DNA of 64,000 nucleotides from JdFR-22 sp964534325 (GTDB lineage Archaea > Halobacteriota > Archaeoglobi > Archaeoglobales > Archaeoglobaceae): contig CAZHOR010000001.1 in NCBI GenBank assembly GCA_964534325.1, forward strand, positions 186,001 to 250,000. The letters run 5' to 3'. Made by a program: the position numbers and the translations under genes. The notes beneath the pieces are model-generated. The model ran no database searches and was not told where the DNA came from. It worked only from the letters and a program-made list of their open reading frames with translations. Shown in pieces: positions 24,856 to 33,457 of the stretch. Position 1 is the stretch's first letter. Every line of letters starts with the position of its first letter.

Positions 24856-25434
24856 CTATTTTGGTTCTCCAAACCATTGCCTGAACAGATGGATTATATC
24901 TTGCGGCCCCTCGAATACGGTCATACCATCCATATTTTGGAGGGTTTTTACGTGCTCTACATCTTCTTTCCTTATCCTCAGCTTCATTTCTCTACCGTTA
25001 GGTAGCCTGGTTATTACTGTACCTTCTTTGTAGTCGGAGGGCATAATATAAACAGGAACAAACGCCTTCATTCCCATGATGGCCGAGTTGGACATCAACG
25101 AGTCTGCAATACCCATAGCTATTTTGGCTACGGTGTTGGACGTTGCAGGAGCAATAAGAAAGAACTCATATTTACCTAATTGAAGTTGTCCGGCGAGAAA
25201 TGGGGAGTTAGCGCTCCTCTCGACTTTATAGTCGAAGGTCTCCTTAAGGGGCTTGATCAGTTTATAGTATTTAAGCACCTGCTCCCCTGCTTTAGAGAGA
25301 TAAACTTTGATATCTACTCTGTCTTCATATTCCTCACTGAGGTCCTTCATAACCTGGAAGGTCTCCGTTAGCCGGTCACCGCTTCCCGTGATCCCCCACA
25401 CAACTTTCTTCTTATTTTCTTGCTGTTGGGTCAT
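24856..25434 (-). CDS. afpA: Archaeoflavoprotein AfpA-like FMN protein
   Basis: A 192-residue member of the flavoprotein (HFCD-like) family, close in layout to the Archaeoglobus fulgidus AfpA protein, a homodimer that takes electrons from ferredoxin and reduces iron-sulfur flavoprotein. Seen motifs: WGITGSGDRLTETFQVM near the N-terminus and the flavin-family block APATSNTVAKIAMGIADSLMSN. The gene follows an ISF gene with the start within 3 bp, the same pairing as reported in A. fulgidus. Dihydromethanopterin reductase (DmrB) is a related alternative. The start may be TTG 25440 or ATG 25434. Confidence 0.8.
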   Translation of the reverse strand: MTQQQENKKKVVWGITGSGDRLTETFQVMKDLSEEYEDRVDIKVYLSKAGEQVLKYYKLIKPLKETFDYKVERSANSPFLAGQLQLGKYEFFLIAPATSNTVAKIAMGIADSLMSNSAIMGMKAFVPVYIMPSDYKEGTVITRLPNGREMKLRIRKEDVEHVKTLQNMDGMTVFEGPQDIIHLFRQWFGEPK

Positions 25435-25436
25435 GT

Positions 25437-26021
25437 TCAATCTGTTGAGCTCTCCAATTTTTGGGCGAACTGTTTTATGGTTTTTCTTAAGGTCCTAAAA
25501 CCTTCTTCATCCTTCTTAACGCCGTCCAGAGTGTCCTGCGACCAGAATGTAGCCCCGAGATTGGCTCCGAAAGAGCCTCCGCCTACCGGTGTAACCCCAT
25601 TGATGATGTAGAAATCCGTAATCTGATGAATGGCGGGTTCCTGACCACCAACCCTATCTCCACCAACGGCGATGGCCATACCGAATTTGCTGGTGAAAAA
25701 GTCGGGGTTTGCTGCTACCAGTGACCTGCACCTGTCCATTACCGCCTTGATCTGAGCCGAAACACCTCCGTAGTAAACCGGAGTAGCAATAATGATTCCG
25801 CTGGCTTTTTCAAGTATTGGGAATATCTGGTACATGTCATCCTCAATCCTGCACCTCTTATTCTTCAGACAGAAGTCGCAATGTTGACAGAAGCCAATAT
25901 TTTTACCCCTCACAGTAAAAAACTCTGTGGGGAAACCTCTTTCCTCCAGCATCTTCAAACCTTCTCTCAAAACATATTCAGTCGCTTTCTTGCGGGGACT
26001 ACCTGAAATACCCAATATCAT
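25437..26021 (-). CDS. isf: Iron-sulfur flavoprotein (ISF)
   Basis: A 194-residue flavodoxin-like protein of the NADPH-dependent FMN reductase superfamily. It begins MILGISGSPRKK and has the compact cluster motif CQHCDFCLKNKRC (CX2CX2CX5C), the hallmark of ISF, then TPVYYGGVSAQIKAVMDR and a loop AVGGDRVGGQE for FMN. ISFs take part in ferredoxin-linked electron transfer and O2/H2O2 defence in anaerobes. Start set at ATG 26021; an in-frame TTG lies at 26033. Forms a tight operon with the AfpA gene. Confidence 0.85.
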   Translation of the reverse strand: MILGISGSPRKKATEYVLREGLKMLEERGFPTEFFTVRGKNIGFCQHCDFCLKNKRCRIEDDMYQIFPILEKASGIIIATPVYYGGVSAQIKAVMDRCRSLVAANPDFFTSKFGMAIAVGGDRVGGQEPAIHQITDFYIINGVTPVGGGSFGANLGATFWSQDTLDGVKKDEEGFRTLRKTIKQFAQKLESSTD

Positions 26022-26172
26022 ATCCTTAAACAATGTGTTTTTCTCCCCATCTGCTCTCCTAATTCATAAGCTTTTCTCAGTCCGCTTAAAGAGATCCATC
26101 TCAACCCAATTCAAGTTCTCAAATTAATAACTCCCCCGAAAAGGATATTAAATTTAGGTTCCGGTTAGCTAT

Positions 26173-26625
26173 ATGAATAACCAAAAGATCGCCTACATCG
26201 TCCTGTTAGCCATTCTTGTAGTCATTCTTGCTGGCGCAGCATACAAACTGGTCTTCCTTAATGTGGTGGATGGGACGGTTAGCCATAAGGCTGTATCCGG
26301 AATGAAGGAGGATACTGTTTACGGGATTATTTTGAACCGACCCATAAGCGATGGTTCATGGATAGTGGTGAAAGATGACGATTACAGAAAATACTTCACC
26401 GGCAGACACGCAGTCATAAACGAGACGGTAGAAGAAAGGATCAGTAGGGAGTATAGAGATCTCACTTACCAGGTGAACGTCAACGTGTCACCCGAAACAG
26501 GAACTCAGGGATACTACACCACCAGAGAGATATTCAACCAGATTCAAGTGGGCGAGAAAATGAGGGTGGAAGTAACCCGATTCTCAGACATTCCATCGAT
26601 TGTAGGGGTCTTAGAGAGCGAGTAG
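26173..26625 (+). CDS. Membrane-anchored protein of unknown function
   Basis: I do not recognise a family. The 150-residue protein has one N-terminal membrane helix (about residues 7-29, AYIVLLAILVVILAGAAYKLVFL) and a polar outer domain of about 120 residues rich in charged and Tyr residues, without cysteines. The TATA-like GATATTAAATTT is about 22 nt upstream, with no Shine-Dalgarno, so probably leaderless. It is followed by the tRNA-Val gene on the other strand. Confidence 0.6.
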   Translation: MNNQKIAYIVLLAILVVILAGAAYKLVFLNVVDGTVSHKAVSGMKEDTVYGIILNRPISDGSWIVVKDDDYRKYFTGRHAVINETVEERISREYRDLTYQVNVNVSPETGTQGYYTTREIFNQIQVGEKMRVEVTRFSDIPSIVGVLESE

Positions 26626-26706
26626 AAAAAACAATCTTAAGAAAAATTCTTTAAATATTCGGTGCTAAAATCTTTGGCAAACAAATCCCAAAAAGAGACA
26701 TGAGAG

Positions 26707-26780
26707 TGGGCCCACCCGGGTTTGAACCGGGGATCTCCGCCGTGTGAGGGCGACGTCATGACCTGCTAGACCATGGGCCC
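26707..26780 (-). tRNA. tRNA-Val (CAC)
   Basis: A 74-nt gene on the minus strand. The acceptor GGGCCCA pairs with TGGGCCC, discriminator A; anticodon stem TCGCC/GGCGG with loop CTCACAC gives anticodon CAC (26744-26746), which reads GTG. The T arm is CCCGG TTCAAAC CCGGG. No CCA is encoded at the 3' end and there is no intron. Upstream and downstream sequence is AT-rich. Confidence 0.95.
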
Positions 26781-26957
26781 AATGAATAAATTTGTGTTTT
26801 TAATTGGAGTTATCAATCTTTAGTCCAGATTATGTTCTCTACCTTATGAAGTTTATGGTAATTTAGAGATAAGGGTAGTCGGTAATGGTTTTTTGTTACA
26901 TAATTCATGAATGGTGTCCAGATATATTTAATAATGTTGAGAATAAAACATTGTTAT

Positions 26958-27152
26958 ATGGCCAGGATTACTTCTGTTGAGCTTTTAGCGAAGAAGTATA
27001 GGTTGGGCATAAGGAGAGTTTATCCTGAGGACTGTGAGTTGTGTATCTCTGGCTACACGGGTAAAAAGTGTAAATATTTGCTAAAAATAAATAGGGAATT
27101 TTATTGCGTTAGAGAAGCTGCCAAGGAATTAGATTCAAGGCTTGAACATTAA
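26958..27152 (+). CDS. Small cysteine-containing protein, unknown
   Basis: A 64-residue protein, MARITSVELLAKKYRLGIRR..., with four cysteines (DCELCISGY, KKCKYLL, FYCVRE) that might bind a metal. Not recognised. The ATG at 26958 is about 27-35 nt after the TATA-like AGATATATTTAATA (26921-26934), with no Shine-Dalgarno; a longer frame begins at 26907 but would start upstream of this box. Codon use looks coding. Confidence 0.5.
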   Translation: MARITSVELLAKKYRLGIRRVYPEDCELCISGYTGKKCKYLLKINREFYCVREAAKELDSRLEH

Positions 27153-27167
27153 AAATAAAGTCAATAG

Positions 27168-27359
27168 CTACTTTTTCCTCTTCCTTAGAGTATCTTCCAG
27201 TCTCTTTTCCAGTGGCTCTTCATGAGTGTACTGACACGTCAAGTAGTGCTCCACGGCTTTGTAAATCGCATCCTTTGTAGCGTTCTCTCCCGTCTTCTTT
27301 TTCAGCTCACTGAGAGAACTCTCTGATAATACTGTTTGGGCATGAACAATCTTGGCCAT
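27168..27359 (-). CDS. DUF5371-like small archaeal protein
   Basis: A 63-residue basic protein, beginning MAKIVHAQTVLSESSLSELK and with GENATKDAIYKAVEHYLTC, resembling the archaeal DUF5371 family. The strand-helix-helix pattern recalls ribbon-helix-helix antitoxin-type proteins, but no toxin partner lies beside it. The C-terminal KRLEDTLRKRKK is strongly basic. Function unknown. Confidence 0.6.
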   Translation of the reverse strand: MAKIVHAQTVLSESSLSELKKKTGENATKDAIYKAVEHYLTCQYTHEEPLEKRLEDTLRKRKK

Positions 27360-27495
27360 TTATATCACTCAAATAGCAAGCAATTCTACATTACTTAAAT
27401 TTTACTAATGATTAGCAGATAATAGCATAATCATCTCCCTAACCCCTGAACATTGATTCTGTTAGCTCTTTTTTTCAGTAGTGTGCAGTAGCTTT

Positions 27496-28170
27496 TTACT
27501 TTATGAGCTGTATTTGTCCCAGAAGTGTGCCGTCCAGGAGGGTTGCTTCTGCCTGCTGATAATCCCACTTCCATCGCCGGAAGAATATGCCTGCAGGTCT
27601 CTCGAGGTTTACTGATGTTGATGCACAAACCTCATTGAATGCAGGTAGAACGATGAGCTCTTTCTCCTCTCCGTCCATATTCATTTTTCCTTCCAGCCAT
27701 ACTCTTTCCTTAAAACTCCCTACCTCATCTTTTATGAGCACTGCTGGATGGGCATGACCGAATACAAGTGTTTTTGCCTCCAGGACATCGTCGTCGGGTA
27801 TGGCATGACCGTGAAATACCCCTATGTCGTTGAATCTTATCCCTCTTGTACCCTCAGTCCTTATTACCGAATCGATTCCTCCATCATGATTTCCTTTGAG
27901 GACGGTTATATCCGAGGGAGATATACCGGAATTCTGGAGCCCATCGATCAATTTTTCGACTTCTTTACTCTCTCTGGCCCTCATACCGATATCGTGCTTG
28001 ACATCACCGGCTAAAATCACTTCATCAGCTCTCTCGGCCAGTTGAGATGCTTTTTCTATCAGGGAGTCGTCCGAGAACCGGAGAATACCCAGATGTAAGT
28101 CGGCAATTATCAATTTCCGGGACCTTCCAGTCAACAGCAACGCTGGTTCATTGAGCACTCTTCTGAGCAT
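27496..28170 (-). CDS. Archaeal calcineurin-like metallophosphoesterase
   Basis: A 224-residue member of the SbcD-like archaeal phosphoesterase group. Dimetal motifs are clear: ADLHLG (about residue 24), GDVKHD (56), KGNHDGG (about 95), FHGHA and GHAHP (about 139). The physiological substrate is unknown; family members are phosphodiesterases. The TATA box CTTTTTATAATCC about 26 nt before the ATG, and no Shine-Dalgarno, suggest a leaderless mRNA. Confidence 0.8.
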   Translation of the reverse strand: MLRRVLNEPALLLTGRSRKLIIADLHLGILRFSDDSLIEKASQLAERADEVILAGDVKHDIGMRARESKEVEKLIDGLQNSGISPSDITVLKGNHDGGIDSVIRTEGTRGIRFNDIGVFHGHAIPDDDVLEAKTLVFGHAHPAVLIKDEVGSFKERVWLEGKMNMDGEEKELIVLPAFNEVCASTSVNLERPAGIFFRRWKWDYQQAEATLLDGTLLGQIQLIK

Positions 28171-28228
28171 AATCGGTTGTGGATAATGGATTATAAAAAG
28201 TACGCCTGCAACCCAGTTCTACTCAGTT

Positions 28229-28927
28229 CTATATCAGGAAGATGGAGAACACCACGGCAAATATCCCTGTGAGGAAGATACCGTCAAAAGTTCCTGCTCC
28301 TCCTATACTCATTACCCCACTTCCGATCTTGTTCAAATGCCTTAGATGAAGTATATCTGCCCCGAATAATGCTGATATCACTCCGGTTGAAAAAGCAAGT
28401 TTGGGCAAAGCCTGAACAGGCCCACCGATAAGGATTAAAGCCATATAGCTCACTATAGTAGCCGTTATAGGTGGTATAAAGGTCGGTACAGCGATCCCCA
28501 CTCCCTGAACTGGCTTTGCGTACCAGTATATGATAAAAGAGCTTACGGCGAAAACCGGAAGCCATAACGAAATGGAGAACTCTATCAAAAGCCTGATGGC
28601 CAATATCAATGGGATCACGCAACCGCCCATGTTGATGGCGATGGTAACCTTGTTCCTCTCTCTGGCGGAGTATATCAACCCAAAGAAGGAGTATCTTTTC
28701 TCCACTATACCGCCCTCCTTCTCATATACGGGTATATTGATCATGCTACCCAGGACGATCAGTAGAAAAACGATGACCGCCTCTTCATAGGATAGGCCAA
28801 AGACCAGCTGGAACACTTGAGAAGTAGCGAGAACGAACATTAAGAGGAGAAGAGGCAGCAATATTAACAACAGAAAGAATGGGAGAAGTAAAGGGGGGAA
28901 GAAATAATCCCTACCGCCAAAAGGCAT
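28229..28927 (-). CDS. DUF1614 family membrane protein
   Basis: A 232-residue polytopic protein with about seven membrane segments, matching DUF1614: MINIPVYEKEG after the second helix, YWYAKPVQGVGIAVPTFIPP, and a Gly-rich end MSIGGAGTFDGIFLTGIFAV. Function unknown. ATG 28927 is preceded by AGGAGGTGAG (spacing about 8), which decides this start over the upstream GTG 28939. Confidence 0.75.
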   Translation of the reverse strand: MPFGGRDYFFPPLLLPFFLLLILLPLLLLMFVLATSQVFQLVFGLSYEEAVIVFLLIVLGSMINIPVYEKEGGIVEKRYSFFGLIYSARERNKVTIAINMGGCVIPLILAIRLLIEFSISLWLPVFAVSSFIIYWYAKPVQGVGIAVPTFIPPITATIVSYMALILIGGPVQALPKLAFSTGVISALFGADILHLRHLNKIGSGVMSIGGAGTFDGIFLTGIFAVVFSIFLI

Positions 28928-29161
28928 AGAGAAACTCACCTCCTATAAGTGTAAAACATGTGAAGAGGCCCTCGGAAGATCTATTACGTAATACGCATAG
29001 GTGGTGTGACTCCTCCATTGGTTGGTGTTATAGCAGTTCACATAAAAAGGTGTTGTTATGGAATATGAAATAATAAAATAGATGGAATCGGATCTATTCC
29101 TTTACACCTTGCCAATCAGTTTGTAACTCCATACTCAATATCCATATTCCAGCTAATGTAC

Positions 29162-29386
29162 CTACTCCAGATGTTCCTGAACATCGAGGTAGCCCATATC
29201 CCTAAAATACCTCTCCAGGAGATAATTTATGAGGTCGCTGATAATGATGTTGTTCTTCTTGAGTATATCATAATAGATACTTTCCATCCACACAGTCTTT
29301 TTGAGCCTGTTCGAGTTCCTTGTAGCGGTTAAATAGAATGTCAGGCTCATATCATCTGTTAACTGAATACCAGATTTTTGGATCAT
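29162..29386 (-). CDS. Small hypothetical protein, possibly ribbon-helix-helix
   Basis: A 74-residue protein. The central segment KKTVWMESIYYDILKKNN followed by ISDLINYLLERYF has the strand-helix-helix rhythm of ribbon-helix-helix proteins, but I cannot assign a family. GAGGTGAAAGTAGGA before ATG 29386 supports this start (GTG 29398 is upstream). No toxin-like partner is adjacent. Confidence 0.45.
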   Translation of the reverse strand: MIQKSGIQLTDDMSLTFYLTATRNSNRLKKTVWMESIYYDILKKNNIIISDLINYLLERYFRDMGYLDVQEHLE

Positions 29387-29731
29387 TCCTACTTTCACCT
29401 CTCCTAAACCGGCGTATCATTAAGCTTATGATTATAATCCTCTTGATAAGTTTTAAAATCTTTTCTATTTAGCACGCTATATAGCACGCTCGAATCTCAC
29501 CGCTTATGACAAAATGCCGAAGACTGCTCAGGGCCAACTCATCTCACCCCTACAATGACCAAATTTATATAAAACAGACATCTCTATGAACTCCGTTTTA
29601 AGGCCATTTTAACCCAAACTATATATAACCTGTGCGGTAAAATCAATAGAGAGATATACAAATTTCTACTGGTTTATTCGTATATTTTTTCAGGGACTAA
29701 CCCGTAAGAAGGTAAAAGAGGATTGATAAGA
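29387..29731. other. Spacer with two TATA-like boxes
   Basis: Contains TTTATATAAAAC (29571-29582) and CTATATATAACC (29618-29629) on the plus strand, upstream of a 51-codon gene, and a short direct repeat TAGCACGCTATATAGCACGC (29470-29489). No larger frame is seen; two promoters for the small gene are possible. Confidence 0.45.
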
Positions 29732-29887
29732 ATGGATAAGTATATGTGGCACCTTGTTAAGGATATTCTCACCGTACCAGAATATGAGGCAGTAGTATCT
29801 AAATTAAGGGACAGAAACTACAGCCATAAGGACTTTAATAGAGCGGTGAGAAAGCTCAAAGCTTTGGGTTTCAACTTTGAAACTTGA
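29732..29887 (+). CDS. Small 51-residue protein, unknown
   Basis: Starts MDKYMWHLVKDILTVPEY, and ends RAVRKLKALGFNFET; helical and basic, with no cysteines. It has AGAGGA 10 nt before the ATG and TATA-like boxes 100-160 nt upstream. The balanced, non-AT-driven composition suggests a real gene. The end KDFNRAVRKLKALGF could be a small helix-turn-helix tail. Not recognised. Confidence 0.5.
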   Translation: MDKYMWHLVKDILTVPEYEAVVSKLRDRNYSHKDFNRAVRKLKALGFNFET

Positions 29888-29978
29888 ACTAATGCAAATG
29901 CCAATGTTATGTTTCTTTGTGGGTTTTTCTTTCTCCCCTTAACCTGATGTTTAATAAATATAAAAAATAATAATAGGG

Positions 29979-29997
29979 CGAAAGTATATATATATCG
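29979..29997 (+). promoter_or_regulatory. Strong BRE/TATA promoter of the RRM gene
   Basis: CGAAAGTATATATATATCG: a BRE-like CGAAAG and an extended TATA box. Predicted start near 30014, leaving a leader of about 75 nt before ATG 30090, long for this genome. Confidence 0.65.
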
Positions 29998-30089
29998 ACA
30001 AAGTAACACTTGTTGAAGGATGTATAGGCTCTTGTTCTCATAGACTTTTGTTTGTATGTTTTTCTAAGATCAAGAAGAGGTGTAAAAAA

Positions 30090-30350
30090 ATGAATATATA
30101 TGTTGGAAATCTTCCGTATGAAGTTAAAGATGACGAGCTGCGACAGGGTTTTGAGAGCTACGGACAAGTAAGCTCAGTAAATGTTATTAAGGACCGATAC
30201 TCTGGGAGAGCAAAAGGTTTTGCATTTGTAGAGATGGATAACGAAGATGAAGCTAAAGCAGCCATCGCCGGACTTAATGGAACATTAATGAATGGTCGAG
30301 CCATTAAGGTTAACAAAGCTCAACCCAAGCCCCAAGGCAAGCGTTACTAA
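30090..30350 (+). CDS. Single-RRM RNA-binding protein
   Basis: An 86-residue protein that is nearly all one RNA recognition motif. RNP2 is IYVGNL (residues 2-7), RNP1 is KGFAFVEM (about 41-48), with the expected beta-alpha-beta-beta-alpha-beta order and a short basic tail KPQGKRY. It resembles the small cyanobacterial/bacterial cold-regulated Rbp proteins. RRM proteins are uncommon in archaea, so acquisition from bacteria is plausible (inference). The ATG has AAGAGGTG upstream. A long leader and a hairpin terminator bracket the gene. Confidence 0.88.
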   Translation: MNIYVGNLPYEVKDDELRQGFESYGQVSSVNVIKDRYSGRAKGFAFVEMDNEDEAKAAIAGLNGTLMNGRAIKVNKAQPKPQGKRY

Positions 30351-30385
30351 TCCCGATTGCATTGGTAGGATAGGATTTATTCTCA

Positions 30386-30415
30386 GGTAGCTTGCTACCG
30401 ACCATTATTTTTTAG
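30386..30415 (+). terminator. Hairpin terminator after the RRM gene
   Basis: A perfect 6-bp stem GGTAGC/GCTACC (30386-30399) with a two-base loop, followed by ATTATTTTTTAG. It looks like a bacterial-type intrinsic terminator. Confidence 0.55.
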
Positions 30416-30566
30416 CATTTTTAGGATTAAAAACTATAGATCCCACAATTATGAAGTTCATCTGGAGTTAAGAATTGATAAAAGTATGGTTATACGATTG
30501 ACAGAAGATAGGTTCAGCCCGTAAGGATCTGGCAGCTGATAAATTCTCGCCGCCCATAGGTTTATT

Positions 30567-30812
30567 TCAGGTTTCCTGATTTATCTTCCTTCTGTCAAGG
30601 ACCACATAATCGCTTATGGACTTCACACTATCAAATGGAATTATATATAATCCATTCTGTTTTTCAAGGTCCGGCACTTCGTTCTGAGGCTTGACCACAA
30701 TGTCGATTAGTGACCCTGTTTTGAGGTCCATGGTCACATTGTATACTGAGCCCACTACGGTCCCATCTGATAACAAGACAACCTTCTTACCCAATGATTT
30801 AGCGAATAACAT
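30567..30812 (-). CDS. PRC-barrel domain protein
   Basis: An 81-residue protein with one PRC-barrel domain (SLGKKVVLLSDGTVVGSVYNVTMDLKTGSL, IIPFDSVKSISDYVVLD). Small archaeal PRC-barrel proteins are widespread; roles in RNA metabolism or cell division have been proposed for relatives. It lies 110 bp from the end of cdc48 on the same strand but has its own TATA box AAAGTTATATAGC (30842-30854) and GGTGGTG before the ATG. Confidence 0.75.
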   Translation of the reverse strand: MLFAKSLGKKVVLLSDGTVVGSVYNVTMDLKTGSLIDIVVKPQNEVPDLEKQNGLYIIPFDSVKSISDYVVLDRRKINQET

Positions 30813-30923
30813 GTCACCACCACCGGAAAATTATCCAGCAAGCTATATAACTTTTTGGTAATAGACAGCTACTGGTCTTCTGAATCAATAAAGTAAAAAG
30901 TAGGGTAAGGGAGGTCAGTTAGA

Positions 30924-33350
30924 CTACCCGTATCCCATAAATGGTTTTGTAGAGGCTTTGGCACTTTCCGATTTCATTCTTTCTTCAAATCTTCCGTAGA
31001 AGCTGAGGGTTGATTCATCCACACTCGGCCTTACTTTCTTCAAGGCTTCCATGAAGTGCTTCATTTCGATTTTCTCTACTTCCAGGTCGTCTCTGAGCGC
31101 CAGCATAACTGCCTCTCTGGTCACCGCCTCGATGTCCGCACCTACATACCCCTCAGTGATATCCGAGAGCTCGTCAATATCTACATCTTCTGTGACCGGC
31201 ATGTTATTGGTATGAATGTTGAGTATTGCCTTTCTGCTCTTCTTGCCCGGCGCTCTAACGAATACCATCCTATCAAATCTTCCTGGCCTCATTAGTGCCG
31301 GATCAAGTATATCCGGACGATTGGTAGCTCCCACTACCAGCACGCCTTCTAACTCTTCAAGTCCATCTATTTCCGTGAGGAGCTGGTTCACAATTCTTTC
31401 CACTGCTCTACTGCTCTCATCTACTCCCCTCATTTGTCCAATGGCGTCAAGCTCGTCAAAAAATACAATACATGGTGCTACCTGTCTTGCTTTCCTGAAT
31501 ATCTTCCTAACCGCTTTTTCGCTTTCTCCCAGCCACTTGCTGAGGAGCTCGCTTCCCTTGACTGTGATGAAATTTGCATTGGTCTCGTTGGCCACAGCCT
31601 TGGCAATGAGGGTCTTACCAGTGCCGGGTGGACCATATAACAGGACTCCTCTGGGGGGCCTGATGCTGAACTTCTTGAACTTTTCCGGAATGCGCAGAGG
31701 CCACTCTACTGCCTCCACTACTTCCCTCTTGACATCATCCAGACCACCCACATCTTCCCAGGAGACCATGGGTATCTCTACTAGCACTTCTCTAAGGGCG
31801 GAGGGCTCTATCTCCTTCAAGGATTCCTTGAAATCGTCCATTGTTACCCTGATGGAATCCAGTATCTCTGTGGGGACTTCTTCGCTGTTAAGGTCTATCT
31901 GCGGTAGATACCGCCTGAGAGCCTTCATGGCAGCTTCCTTGCACAGGGATTCAATGTCTGCTCCCACGAAGCCGTGGGTCTGCTCACTAAGCAACTTCAG
32001 CATGTACCTGACATTCTGTCTCTCCAGCTCTGAGTGGACGTCAGCAGGCAATGATTCGATGAACTCTGTTACGTCACCATTATCAGCCCGCTTTATTTGC
32101 TCCAGTATCGTCTCCAGGGACCCCAACGATTCTTCTGTCTCCTCTTTTTCAAAGCTCTTCTTGACGTTCTCCAGGACATCTACAACTTCTTCTCTGGTGT
32201 AATCCGGTTCAAGGGGCATGTTCCTGGTATGGACCTGCATTATCTCGAACCTTCCTTCTCTGTCCGGAACACCTATCTCCAGTTCTCTGTCATATCTGCC
32301 CGGTCTTCTCAAAGCGGGGTCTACTGCATCGATTCTGTTGGTTGCTCCTATGACCACGATCTGCCCTCTCTCTTCCAGACCATCCATTAAAGCCAGCAAC
32401 TGAGCAACAACCCTTCTCTCAACTTCTCCAGTAACATCATCCCTCTTGGGAGCGACCGCATCGATCTCATCGATAAATACGATGGATGGAGAGCTTTCCT
32501 TAGCCTCCTCAAATATCTCTCTAAGCCTCTGCTCCGACTCACCGTAGAACTTGCTCATGATCTCCGGGCCGTTGATGGTGTAGAACGAGGCCCCTATCTC
32601 GTTGGCCACAGCTTTTGCTATGAGCGTTTTACCCGTTCCGGGCGGTCCATGGAGCAGAACACCTTTAGGAGGATCTATACCCAATCTCTGGAACAACTCT
32701 GGATACTTGAGGGGGAGCTCAAGTATCTCTCTGACCTTCTGGAGCTCTCCCTTCAGGCCTCCAATATCCTCGTAGGTAATACCTGCTCTGCCCAACCTTT
32801 CAAATCCTTTAGCGGGTCTGTCCCTGTATATCACTCTGGTGGATTCATCTATTACAACAGCCCCTTTTGGCTCGGTCTTGACCGCTACAAAGAGAAGGGC
32901 CTGGCTTTGGCCGTACTTTCCAAATCCGGATAACGCGGGAGCACCTATAATGGGGACAAGGTCTCCCTCTATCATGGGTCTTTTCAATAATTGATGCTTG
33001 AGATAATCTCCAATATCCATTCCATAAACCCTAAAATCCATCTTGCGAAGAGGAGCGATAATAACAGTTCTGGCAGACTGATATTCTGTCTTTTCAACTT
33101 TGACCCCGTCTCCCACGCTGGAGCCGGTGTTCTCCCTCACGAATCTGTCAATCCTTATTATGCCCCTGCCCCAATCTCTCTTGGGGGCTCTCCATACTTT
33201 GGCAACAGTCTCCCTCTTACCTTCTACCCTTATAACATCTCCGGGAGATATCTGGAGCTTGAGCATAGCATCGGGATCTAACCTTGCTATTCCTCTGCCA
33301 GAATCGCTGGGATAAGCTTGATTTACTTTAAGATTTATCTCCAAATTCAT
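30924..33350 (-). CDS. cdc48: Cdc48/VAT-type AAA+ ATPase with inter-domain insertion
   Basis: An 808-residue double-AAA+ unfoldase of the archaeal VAT/p97 group: N-terminal double-psi-barrel substrate domain (about 1-185), then two AAA modules, each with GPPGTGKT (Walker A at about 235 and 573), Walker B (VFIDEIDA, VFFDELDA) and arginine-finger/sensor regions (ATNRIDAVDPALRRPGR, ATNRPDILDPALMRPGR). The two Walker A sites are 338 residues apart, while about 273-277 is usual in p97/VAT. The extra ~60 residues lie between RNMPLEPDY and THGFVGADIES, in the D1 C-terminal lid, and are charged and helical. The C-terminus ends FMGYG. TATA-like GTGATATAAGAG lies upstream; the GTG at 33353 is an alternative start. 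Confidence 0.93.
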   Translation of the reverse strand: MNLEINLKVNQAYPSDSGRGIARLDPDAMLKLQISPGDVIRVEGKRETVAKVWRAPKRDWGRGIIRIDRFVRENTGSSVGDGVKVEKTEYQSARTVIIAPLRKMDFRVYGMDIGDYLKHQLLKRPMIEGDLVPIIGAPALSGFGKYGQSQALLFVAVKTEPKGAVVIDESTRVIYRDRPAKGFERLGRAGITYEDIGGLKGELQKVREILELPLKYPELFQRLGIDPPKGVLLHGPPGTGKTLIAKAVANEIGASFYTINGPEIMSKFYGESEQRLREIFEEAKESSPSIVFIDEIDAVAPKRDDVTGEVERRVVAQLLALMDGLEERGQIVVIGATNRIDAVDPALRRPGRYDRELEIGVPDREGRFEIMQVHTRNMPLEPDYTREEVVDVLENVKKSFEKEETEESLGSLETILEQIKRADNGDVTEFIESLPADVHSELERQNVRYMLKLLSEQTHGFVGADIESLCKEAAMKALRRYLPQIDLNSEEVPTEILDSIRVTMDDFKESLKEIEPSALREVLVEIPMVSWEDVGGLDDVKREVVEAVEWPLRIPEKFKKFSIRPPRGVLLYGPPGTGKTLIAKAVANETNANFITVKGSELLSKWLGESEKAVRKIFRKARQVAPCIVFFDELDAIGQMRGVDESSRAVERIVNQLLTEIDGLEELEGVLVVGATNRPDILDPALMRPGRFDRMVFVRAPGKKSRKAILNIHTNNMPVTEDVDIDELSDITEGYVGADIEAVTREAVMLALRDDLEVEKIEMKHFMEALKKVRPSVDESTLSFYGRFEERMKSESAKASTKPFMGYG

Positions 33351-33457
33351 CACCTCTTAAAGGTACATCCATAATCTATAATTCACTCAACTCTTATATC
33401 ACCTTTATGCTCCAAGAATAATTTAAATAAGAGTGATTAAAAAATTTCTGGTAATCC

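Noticed and set aside
28940..29161. Scattered complementary 7-8-mers (AAGGTGT/ACACCTT; GGAATATG/CATATTCC)
   Set aside because: They do not nest into one stable structure and lie in an otherwise ordinary spacer.
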